In this document: one piece after another, positions 42,173 through 50,061 of the stretch
Numbering within the stretch: position 1 is the first letter of the stretch
Layout: each line of letters opens with the position of its first letter
Assembly: GCF_001509475.1 (NCBI RefSeq)
Contig: NZ_LLZG01000115.1
Location: 62,001-126,000 of the forward strand
DNA length: 64,000 bases
DNA from: Streptomyces regalis
GTDB taxonomy: Bacteria; Actinomycetota; Actinomycetes; Streptomycetales; Streptomycetaceae
Reading direction: 5' to 3'
Notes under the pieces: model-generated
Told to the model about the DNA's origin: nothing
Database searches by the model: none
What the model saw: only the letters and a program-made list of their open reading frames with translations
Translations under genes and position numbers: made by a program

Positions 42173-42619
42173 ACGCTGAACTCGCCCCCTGTTCATGACG
42201 ACGGCGGCATCTATGTGAAGACCGGTGGGGCGCTTGCTCGACAAGATGGCCCGACGAGACGGCTCGACGAGATGGCCACGGAAGACATGAAGACATAACG
42301 GACCTTGGGGCGAAGCCGGCACACACTGAGAACTCATGGTGTGTCCCACCGACCAGGACACGACGAGGCGCCGCAGCCGCGACCTACCGCCATCACAACC
42401 TCAGCACGATGATCCGGACACGACCGCTCTCATCACAAGAGCGCACGAAGGCAACAAGAAGCAGTCACCACCACACGGCACGAAGAGATCTCGCATGCGT
42501 ACGCCGTCCAGCGCGACCTGGCACGAAAGCGCCCCGAGGAGAGGTTCCACGGCCGGGGAATCTGTCCTTGGGGCGCGCGCAGCGAAACCGAAGGCGTCCG
42601 GCGGATCGTCGTGTGTCAC
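42173..42619. other. Gap with no recognisable gene
   Basis: These 447 bp separate two divergent membrane-protein genes. Open frames here have no ribosome site or family resemblance. The base composition dips around 42420-42500. I see no terminator or clear repeat. Confidence 0.5.
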
Positions 42620-43048
42620 GTGACCGAACCAGACGTAGAAGCGGTGGACGCGAAGAAAGAGGATGAGCGCGCCCGCCGGACCGAGCACCGACCCGGCGGC
42701 CGCCGACGCGGCCTGCTGGCACCCGCCCTGGCGAACCTGGCCATCGGGCTGCCCGCGATCATCCCGCTCTACCTGACGTACTGGCTGCTGACCGACTACC
42801 TGCCCTCGAACTGCGACGCCTTCGCAGCCGACCCGGCGCTCTCGAACTGCGACTACCACACGCTCGAAGACGCGCCCCTGCTGATGTTCCTACTGGCGGT
42901 GACCGGAGCGCTGCTGCTGATGGTGCTGGTGATGGTGAACGTCCTGGCCCCACGCAGCCGCGAAGACGACAACCCGCGCAGATGGCTGGCGATGACAACG
43001 CTCATCCCGGTCCCGTTCTTGGTGCTGCTGTGCCTGGCGAAGGCGTGA
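42620..43048 (+). CDS. Small two-helix membrane protein
   Basis: A 142-residue protein: a charged N-terminal 30 residues, a membrane segment (LANLAIGLPAIIPLYLTYWLL), a loop with two Cys (LPSNCDAFAADPALSNCDY) probably disulfide-linked outside the cell, a second segment (LLMFLLAVTGALLLMVLVMV) and a third weaker one at the end. I do not recognise the family. GTG at 42620 is chosen; a GTG three codons earlier is possible. Confidence 0.6.
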   Translation: MTEPDVEAVDAKKEDERARRTEHRPGGRRRGLLAPALANLAIGLPAIIPLYLTYWLLTDYLPSNCDAFAADPALSNCDYHTLEDAPLLMFLLAVTGALLLMVLVMVNVLAPRSREDDNPRRWLAMTTLIPVPFLVLLCLAKA

Positions 43049-43157
43049 CAGCCACCACGGCGGCACACCCCGGCAACGGCCTCGACCAGGCAATATCTGC
43101 ACCCTGTTCTCCCCTCCACCCTCTCCCCCGTCAGCCGTGGGCAGTACGGTGTCCCCC

Positions 43158-44180
43158 ATGCGCCCCGACACGCCTGCCGAAAACGTCGACCACACCGCCG
43201 AAGCAGCACGCCTGGAGCGAACCGCCGGCCTCTACCCCGAGGACGCCGAGGCCCTGCTCCTCCAGGCCGCGGCCCACCTGGAACTCTCCGGCGACCGCCC
43301 TGCCGCGACCGCGCTCTACGACCGCCTGCTGTCATCGTCAGCCGACCTGGAGAACCCCTACCTGGTACGCGCCCTCAAGGCATCGAACCTCTGGGAGTAC
43401 GGCCACGAGGCGGAGGCCAGGGCGATCATCGAAGGCGTCCGAGCGGCCTCCCCCCGGGACCCGGCACCGTGGGTGATCGTCGCGGAGGCCCTGGAGTCGC
43501 ACGACGAACTGGAGCAGGCGCAGGAGACCTTCACGGAGGGCGCCCGCCTCCTCCTGACGGACGTACCGGAGCCCCCGTACTCCACGCATCCCCTCCTCTT
43601 CGGTCGCCATCGCGTACGGCGAATGCTGGGCGTGGCCCACGACGAGTGGGACATCCTGGCGGACACCCTCCACTCGATGCCGATCTCCCTGGACGAACTC
43701 CACGACCCGAAGCGCGTCTGGTCCCTCGGTTCGGAAAACCCGGCAGAACTGGAGGCGGAGATCTCCCGCCTGCGGGCAGAACTGGGCGCGTACCGGGAGG
43801 CCCTGTCCCGCCCCTTCCCGGTGGCGGTCCTGCACTGGACAGGGGACGAGCTGGCGGAGCTGACGACCGCGTATCCGTCCCTGTCCGCCGAGTACCCCTC
43901 TCATGAGGAGCACCTGACGACGATAGAGGCCTCACTACGGGAGCTGTCGTCCTCCGGCACCCCGAACCTGGGGATCGTGACAGGGACGGTGCCTTCGTAC
44001 GAGGCCTTCGCGGCATCGGAGGGGGCGTCTCCGGAGGACGCGACCCTGCTGCCGCAGTATGCGACGACACTGGCGGCGCGCGGGCGGGCTGTGGCTTGGC
44101 CGCCGCAGCGGGGGGCTGGGTGCTGGTGCGGGTCAGGGGCGGTTTACGGGGACTGTCACGGGATTGAGTCGCAGGCCTGA
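43158..44180 (+). CDS. TPR-like protein with C-terminal SEC-C metal-binding motif
   Basis: A 340-residue soluble protein. The first half is helical and TPR-like (AARLERTAGLYPEDAEALLL; HLELSGDRPAATALYDRLL); the C terminus has CWCGSGAVYGDCHG, a SEC-C zinc motif. Such proteins are common in Streptomyces and of unknown role; the motif elsewhere mediates zinc-dependent protein or nucleic-acid contacts. ATG 43158 begins MRPDTPAEN. Confidence 0.78.
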   Translation: MRPDTPAENVDHTAEAARLERTAGLYPEDAEALLLQAAAHLELSGDRPAATALYDRLLSSSADLENPYLVRALKASNLWEYGHEAEARAIIEGVRAASPRDPAPWVIVAEALESHDELEQAQETFTEGARLLLTDVPEPPYSTHPLLFGRHRVRRMLGVAHDEWDILADTLHSMPISLDELHDPKRVWSLGSENPAELEAEISRLRAELGAYREALSRPFPVAVLHWTGDELAELTTAYPSLSAEYPSHEEHLTTIEASLRELSSSGTPNLGIVTGTVPSYEAFAASEGASPEDATLLPQYATTLAARGRAVAWPPQRGAGCWCGSGAVYGDCHGIESQA

Positions 44181-44338
44181 TGGCTCAACGACCCGCCGGA
44201 CAACTCAACGTTCCACGGCCTGGACGCGCACACCCCCCCAGAACCACCCCTGGCTCATGCTTTTGAACGGAGGCGGCTCGATGCCGCCCCCGGATCCACG
44301 CGCTGAGCGCGGTCGCGTGTCGTCGTGCTGCGCAGTGC

Positions 44339-45772
44339 TCACTCGCGATAGACGGGTGGGGTGTTGGTGTAGGTGTGCCCCGTGGGGGCGGTCCAAGTAC
44401 TGATGCCGGTGTGGAGATCACGGCTGACCCGCCACCCAGGGTGGTGGGTCTTGAGCCGATGATGCCGACGACACAGCGGCTGCAGATTCTCCGGAACGGT
44501 CGGCCCGCCCCGCTCAGGATGGCGATGGTCAAAGGGCCGGACGTGATCGAGGTCGCAGCGATGGGCAGGCATCCGGCAGGAAGGAAAGGCGCAGTACTGA
44601 TCCCGAGCGATCACGTGCCGCTCGGTCTCGGCGGTGGGCCGGTAGGTAGTGGGGTCGGTCTTGATGAGCAACCCGGTCTCAGGGGCGGTAAGCAGCCGCC
44701 GCCAGACACTCCCCGGAGCAAAGGCAAGCTCCCTGGCCTGCGAGGCGGCAACGGGCCCGTACCCCTTCAGCTCAGCAGGCCCGTCCTCCTCCCCAACCAG
44801 GATGTCGAAGGGCACAGTCACCTGCACCACAACACCCGTGCGCCCCACCCCACTCACCCCGCCCGCGCCTGAACCCCCCACCGCCCCGGGCTGATTGACG
44901 ACCAGGTCGAAGAGCGCGTCGGCCCGCTTCTGCTCCAGACTGCGCCCGTCATCGGCGTAGCCCTGGGCCCGACTGTCGACGGTCCGCTCCATGAGGGCGG
45001 CCTGCTGCGCGGGCAGCACGGCCCCGAACAGGGCCATCCCGTCCTCCTGCGGATAGTGCTTGATGCCGCGCTCCCGCACCCGCTGCCGGTGACGCTGTTC
45101 TGCCTCCTCGGGATCGGCCCGGTGGATCTCCCGGCGCAACGCCGCCCGCGTCTGCCCGGCCGCCTGCGTGGGCATCTTGACCGCCATGACCTGCTCGACC
45201 TGAGCGGCGGCACTGTCGTCGACGACTTGCAGTTGCTCGGCAAGAGTCTGCGCCTGGACGTAGGAGATCTGCCCGGCGGCAAGAAGCCCGGTGGTCGTGT
45301 CATGCCGGTCGGCCAGCAGGGTGGCCGCCTCCAGACGCCGGGCAGCCGTGACGTTGGCCAGCCGCAGCGCACAAGCAACCTCTTCCACGGCCGTATCCCA
45401 GTCCGCGGCGAAGACATCGCCCAACCTCCCGCCCGCCGCGAGGATCATCTCCTCGGGGGTATCGGCGTGCGCGGCGATGGCCGCCAGCACCTGAACCTGC
45501 TTGGCCTGCAACCAGGACAGGTGCTGCTCCAACACGACCAGCGCATCAATCCGCCCCCGAGCCGACAACTGCGCCAGATCAAGCTCATCCAACAGCCCGG
45601 CCACCTGCGCCGACGGCCCCTGCTCCCGCAGCCCCGCCACCCACTCATCCAGGGCCCCAGCCAGCACCACGCCCGCGCCCGCAACATCGCCCTCTCGCCC
45701 ATCCGACACCAGGCCAGACGACACCCCACGCCCAACACTCGCCGGCTCGGCCCCAACCTCGGCCACGGACAC
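44339..45772 (-). CDS. DUF222 / HNH endonuclease (13E12-type)
   Basis: A 477-residue protein: a long helical DUF222 region (residues about 40-300) and a C-terminal HNH nuclease with paired zinc Cys (CAFPSCRM...CDLDHV) and NLQPLCRRHHRLKTHHPGW. This family is abundant and repeated in actinobacterial genomes and is associated with mobile DNA. The start is ambiguous; GTG 45772 has a GGGGGG site 8 bp upstream. It borders the methylation/defence island. Confidence 0.82.
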   Translation of the reverse strand: MSVAEVGAEPASVGRGVSSGLVSDGREGDVAGAGVVLAGALDEWVAGLREQGPSAQVAGLLDELDLAQLSARGRIDALVVLEQHLSWLQAKQVQVLAAIAAHADTPEEMILAAGGRLGDVFAADWDTAVEEVACALRLANVTAARRLEAATLLADRHDTTTGLLAAGQISYVQAQTLAEQLQVVDDSAAAQVEQVMAVKMPTQAAGQTRAALRREIHRADPEEAEQRHRQRVRERGIKHYPQEDGMALFGAVLPAQQAALMERTVDSRAQGYADDGRSLEQKRADALFDLVVNQPGAVGGSGAGGVSGVGRTGVVVQVTVPFDILVGEEDGPAELKGYGPVAASQARELAFAPGSVWRRLLTAPETGLLIKTDPTTYRPTAETERHVIARDQYCAFPSCRMPAHRCDLDHVRPFDHRHPERGGPTVPENLQPLCRRHHRLKTHHPGWRVSRDLHTGISTWTAPTGHTYTNTPPVYRE

Positions 45773-46459
45773 GACACTCACCCCCCTTGCAGCCCCCAAC
45801 GGCACACCGAACTCGCGACGAGCCCCGAGCGAGTCGATACTGCCAATTATCGCTCACACAGAGTAATAACACCAGGTCAATCCGGCACTCGAAAGGGTGA
45901 ACCACCCCAGAACAAGCACCCCACCCACCAGCGACACACCTCTCGATCACCACCACCCGGACGGCGCGACTCACCCTCAGGACCCACCCCGCGACCACCG
46001 GCCACCGGCCGCCAGCCGCCAAGCCGCCCCGCCACACCCCCGCGACCGACCGCGCCCCACCCACCGACGGAATGCCGCTGACCCAACCCGGCGTGCAGGC
46101 GAGACGCGGACGCGCCCCCAACCCGGCCGGCCACGCAGCCGACCCCACCGCAACCAACCTGGGCCACCCACCTTTCCGGGCCGCCCGCTCGCTTCTCCCC
46201 CGTGCTGGAGCGGGCCGCGTCCAGGGTCGGCCGAAGGCCGATCGGCGCAGCCGACGCGGAACGCAGCGCAGCGGAGTGAAGCGGAGTGAAGCGGAGTGAA
46301 GCGGAGTGAAGCGCCCTTGACGCGGCCCGCGGAAGCACGACACTGCGAAAGAAGCGGGCGGCCCCGACGGTGAGGGCGAACTCCGCCAGGGAGACCGTGC
46401 CCCTCCGAGCCGCAGCCACTCCTTGGCCGACAGCTGCCATCCGCCGGCAGAATGCTCTC
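45773..46459. other. Non-coding left flank of the defence island
   Basis: The 687 bp hold no gene I can support. The only clear structure is the 10-bp tandem repeat at 46271-46310. Codon usage and base composition change after this flank: the genes that follow are less GC-biased than those before it. Confidence 0.5.
46271..46310. repeat. Four exact 10-bp tandem units GCGGAGTGAA
   Basis: Positions 46271-46310 read GCGGAGTGAA four times without change, preceded by a partial unit. It lies 150 bp upstream of vsr. Confidence 0.95.
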
Positions 46460-46885
46460 GTGACAGGTGCCGTTCCGTCCTCTCCCTCCGTCTCCGCCCG
46501 CATGAGTCGGCAGAACTCTCGCGACACGGCCCCCGAGGTCGCGGTCCGAAGGCTCCTGTACGCCACCGGCCTGCGTTACCGGGTGAACGTGCCGGTGCCC
46601 GGCATGCCCCGTCGCACGATCGATATCGTCTTCCCCAAGGCCAAGATCGCCGTATTCCTGGACGGTTGCTTCTGGCACGGCTGCCCCGAACACGCCACGC
46701 AACCGAAAGCGAACGCGGAGTGGTGGCGCGCCAAGCTGGACAAGAACATCGCCCGGGATCAGGAGACCACAGAGCACCTGCGAGAAGCAGGCTGGATGGT
46801 TCTTCGCTATTGGGAACACGAAGTACCGGCCGCCGTGGCTGAAGACGTCCGGTCCACCATCCTGCGCCAGAGGTCCGGGAAATGA
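46460..46885 (+). CDS. vsr: Very-short-patch repair endonuclease Vsr
   Basis: A protein of about 141 residues that nicks DNA next to T:G mismatches formed when 5-methylcytosine deaminates. The family hallmarks are all present: NSRDTAPEVAVRR near the start, RTIDIVF (catalytic Asp), FLDGCFWHGCPEH (zinc Cys and His), NAEWWRAKLDKNIARDQ, and GWMVLRYWEHE. It stands directly before two C5-methyltransferase genes, the usual partnership. GTG 46460 is preferred; ATG 46502 would give a 127-residue protein that still starts just before the first motif. Confidence 0.93.
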   Translation: MTGAVPSSPSVSARMSRQNSRDTAPEVAVRRLLYATGLRYRVNVPVPGMPRRTIDIVFPKAKIAVFLDGCFWHGCPEHATQPKANAEWWRAKLDKNIARDQETTEHLREAGWMVLRYWEHEVPAAVAEDVRSTILRQRSGK

Positions 46886-46988
46886 ATCAGGCCACGACAG
46901 GCGGTGGCGGGCATTCACCATCGACATCGCCGTGGATCAGGCCTACCTTCTTGGCATATTCACTGATCCACTAGGGCAGGGAGACTTC

Positions 46989-47960
46989 ATGGGGAGACTG
47001 ACATCGGTCGACGTGTGTTCCGGCGCGGGGGGACTCGCTCTGGGCCTGGAACGCGCCGGCTTCGATCCGGTTCTTCTCCTGGACAACAAACCGGTCGCCT
47101 GCGAAACGCTGCGCCGTAACCGACCGTCGTGGAATGTCCTGAAGATGGATCTTCTGGAATTCAATCCGATCGCACACCGGGAGACCCACAACGTCGACTT
47201 GCTCTCCGCAGGCCTGCCCCGCGTGAAGTCGTCAGCGACGACAAAGCGCGTGGAGACGGACCTCGAACTACGTTTGCTGGAGGCCACAATCGTCGCGGCT
47301 CGTGCCATCCAGCCGAAGACCTTGCTGATCGAAAACGTACCTGAACTTGCAGCGTCCCCGGATTTTGAGGAGGTTCGCAGCCACGTACAAAATGAACTCG
47401 ATCACCTCGGATATAAGTTTCACTGGTTCGTTGTCAACGCCGCGGATTTCGGTGTCCCTCAAGACCGCAAACAGGGGGTACTGGTGGCGTTGAAGAATCG
47501 CTTCTTCGATCGCTTCCAGGCCCCAACTCCCACCGTGACCCGCCACGTGACAGTGGGCGAAGCCCTGCTCCCATCAATGTCGGCACGCGGCTGGACCGGT
47601 GCTGCCGAGTGGGCGGCACAGGCCAATCGCGTGGCTCCGACTCTAGTGGGCGGATCCGACAACCGCGGGGGCGCCGACCTCGGCTTGACAGGAACCAAGA
47701 GAGCCTGGGCCCAGATGGGCATCAACGGCGCGGCGTTGAGCGATGAGGTACCAGGACTGGACGGCATCCAAGAGTCGGACTCATCGGACTCTCCCCTGAA
47801 GAAACTGACCGTGGAACAGACGGCCGTTCTTCAGTCCTTCCCCAGCGATTGGATCTTCGCAGGCAAGAAGACAGCCCGATACCGCCAGATCGGACACGCC
47901 TCACCGCCCCCGGTCGGCGAGGCCCTGGGGAGGGCGATCGCCGAAGCCCTTCGGGACTGA
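46989..47960 (+). CDS. C5-cytosine-methyltransferase homologue lacking the catalytic cysteine
   Basis: A 323-residue protein of the DNA cytosine-C5 methyltransferase family. Motif I is present for S-adenosylmethionine binding (VDVCSGAGGLALGL, residues 7-20), motif VI ENV is at 115-117, and the QIGHASPPP motif near the end replaces QIGNAVPP. Motif IV, normally GGPPCQ, reads AGLPRV (residues 74-79): the position of the attacking Cys is Arg78. Motif VIII is altered to QDRKQG. It is therefore unlikely to methylate DNA itself. The ATG at 46989 has GGGAG 6 bp upstream. It precedes an intact methyltransferase, so a pseudo-subunit role (target recognition or regulation) is likely, but that is inference. 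Confidence 0.88.
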   Translation: MGRLTSVDVCSGAGGLALGLERAGFDPVLLLDNKPVACETLRRNRPSWNVLKMDLLEFNPIAHRETHNVDLLSAGLPRVKSSATTKRVETDLELRLLEATIVAARAIQPKTLLIENVPELAASPDFEEVRSHVQNELDHLGYKFHWFVVNAADFGVPQDRKQGVLVALKNRFFDRFQAPTPTVTRHVTVGEALLPSMSARGWTGAAEWAAQANRVAPTLVGGSDNRGGADLGLTGTKRAWAQMGINGAALSDEVPGLDGIQESDSSDSPLKKLTVEQTAVLQSFPSDWIFAGKKTARYRQIGHASPPPVGEALGRAIAEALRD

Positions 47961-48037
47961 TCGCCCGCCTGGCCAGTTCTACCCGCATCTGCGGTATGGA
48001 CAAGAGCACCACCTACCGCCGGCTACACTTCGATGCC

Positions 48038-49156
48038 ATGACCCCCGTACAGCCCCAGTTGCCTCAACCTGCGCTTTTCCGCATCGTGGACTTGTTTGCC
48101 GGTCCCGGCGGACTCGACATCGCGGCTGAGGCACTGGGGGTGTCGAGCATCGGTGTCGAATGGGATGCAGGCGCGTATGCCACCCGAACCCAGGCTGATC
48201 TGCTCACCGTTCACGAGGATGTCCGCAAGTGCAAGCCCACCGACCCGGCCTTCCAGGGTGCCAACGTCCTGGCGGGCGGACCGCCGTGCCAGACGTTCAC
48301 CGTCGCCGGCCACGGCGCAGGACGTCGCGCCCTGGACACCGTGCTGAAGTTCGTCCAGCGCCTTGTCGATCGCGACAAATGGTCCAATATCGAAGCGGAT
48401 CTGGCTGAACTGGAGGACGAGCGCACCGGATTGGTGTTGCAACCTCTCCACTGGGCTCTGGAAGCCATCGACAATCCTGAGCTTGATCCGTACCACGCCA
48501 TTGTTTTGGAACAGGTTCCTGCAGTGCTCCCGGTATGGGAGGCGTACGCGAAGGCGCTCAGCGACGACTACGACACCGACTTCGGCGTCCTCCATACCGA
48601 GGAATTCGGCGTCCCTCAGACACGTCGACGCGCCGTGCTGATCGCACGCCGTCGCAATGAGGACAACATTCTTCACAGCCCTGAGCCGCTCAGGCTGCCC
48701 GCTCCAACCCACCAACGCTATCGGGGAGGAACGAAGGTGGAGGACGAGGGCTTCCCCTTCGCCGCAGTTATGCCGGACAGATGGGTGAGCATGGCGCAAG
48801 CACTGCCGGAGCGTGCCGCCCCGTTCACAGTGATCTCCAATTACGGCACCGGAGGCGACCCCAAGGCGCGTGGTGAGCGACGGTCCGACCAACCTTCGGC
48901 GACAGTAACGGGCAAGATCTCCAGGAACCGTGTGGTCGGACCCGACGGAATCGATCGATTCTCCTTCTCCGAGGCCGGCCGCCTCCAGACGTTTCCCGCG
49001 GCCTATCCATGGAGCGGCAAGGACATCTCGCAGCAGATCGGCAACGCCGTTCCGCCCCGGCTCGGGATGCACATCATCAGCGCGGCACTCGGTCTCGGGC
49101 GCCCCTCGAAGGAGGCCCTGGACCGGCTGGCCTCCTGGAGGCCAGCAGCACGCTGA
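48038..49156 (+). CDS. DNA (cytosine-5-)-methyltransferase
   Basis: A 372-residue active-type C5 methyltransferase. Motif I FRIVDLFAGPGGLDIAAE, motif IV GGPPCQTFTVAGHG with the catalytic Cys84, motif VIII QTRRRAVLIARR and motif X QIGNAVPPRLG are intact. The ENV triplet of motif VI reads EQV. The region between VIII and X (residues about 210-310) is the target-recognition domain. It should mark host DNA so the downstream helicase/nuclease module ignores it. ATG 48038 is preferred because motif I then begins at residue 14; ATG 47996 is also possible. It follows the inactive homologue by 77 bp. Confidence 0.92.
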   Translation: MTPVQPQLPQPALFRIVDLFAGPGGLDIAAEALGVSSIGVEWDAGAYATRTQADLLTVHEDVRKCKPTDPAFQGANVLAGGPPCQTFTVAGHGAGRRALDTVLKFVQRLVDRDKWSNIEADLAELEDERTGLVLQPLHWALEAIDNPELDPYHAIVLEQVPAVLPVWEAYAKALSDDYDTDFGVLHTEEFGVPQTRRRAVLIARRRNEDNILHSPEPLRLPAPTHQRYRGGTKVEDEGFPFAAVMPDRWVSMAQALPERAAPFTVISNYGTGGDPKARGERRSDQPSATVTGKISRNRVVGPDGIDRFSFSEAGRLQTFPAAYPWSGKDISQQIGNAVPPRLGMHIISAALGLGRPSKEALDRLASWRPAAR

Positions 49157-50061
49157 CAGGGACAAGGTCGGTTCGTGATAGCGAGTGCAGGGTCAAGCAG
49201 GACGACGATGGTGTCGCCGCTGTCGTCCAGGCCTTGAGGCCGTAGGGGCTTGAACAGCCCCGGCCGGGGGATCGCTGTCGCGCTTCGGCGCGGCCGGGTT
49301 GCCCGTGCAATCGATGAGGAAGTGCTGCTGCAGCAGCAACTGAGGGCACAGAGCGCCCGGCTGCGGCCGGGACAGCGACTCTGGAAGTCTCCGGGGTAGG
49401 CGCAGCCATAAGCGCTGGCATGCTTGGGCCGAGTGAAGGGGTGCCTGGGCCAGTTGCACAGCCGTACGCATCGCGCGCACCGCTCTGCCCACTTGGGCGT
49501 TACCGGCTCGTCGAGCACTCGGGAGCGGTGCGCTTGGTCTCCTGCGGGGCAACCGTGCACCGACTCCGACATCGACTCCAGTCGCGTCGACTCCCATGCT
49601 GCGCCGAGAATACGTGCAATTGGTGCGCTGCCTGCCTCGCACCTTGACCAGCCCGGCCTGCCGGACCGTTCGTCCTGAGCCACTTGGTTGCGAGGTTCAG
49701 GACATCGCACTGCGGCGGAAGCCAGGATCGCTGGGGTCCTAGACCGCGCAGTCGGCTGGGAGTGCCGGGACGACTCCTTGACGCTCCGGGATCGACCACG
49801 AGAAGTGGAGCACAGCCGACCGCGCGGCTGACTTCACGACAATATGTCGACGTTCGCCGTAGGTTCCCATCTACTGCCTCGAAGTACCAATCTGATGATA
49901 AGAAGTCGATCTGTCGGTGACTGCGTCTACAGTCCGTGGCAGGTCGATGGTGCGTGACGTGACGCACTGTCGAGGAACATGGGCGATCGACGTTCGGGAG
50001 CCACGTAAGTGCAGGTCTGGCAGTGGGGCGTTGCGGTGTCGGCAGCCGAGGCGGTGCAATC
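49157..50061. other. 905-bp gap inside the island without recognisable gene
   Basis: Between the methyltransferase and the large ATPase-helicase gene I find no frame with family resemblance on either strand. A 16-bp palindrome TGCTGCTGCAGCAGCA lies at 49323-49338. The region may hold a decayed gene and the promoter of the four-gene module. Confidence 0.5.

Noticed and set aside
49323..49338. TGCTGCTGCAGCAGCA palindrome as a terminator
   Set aside because: It has no loop or T-tract and reads like a chance run of CTG/CAG triplets; kept only as a feature of the gap.
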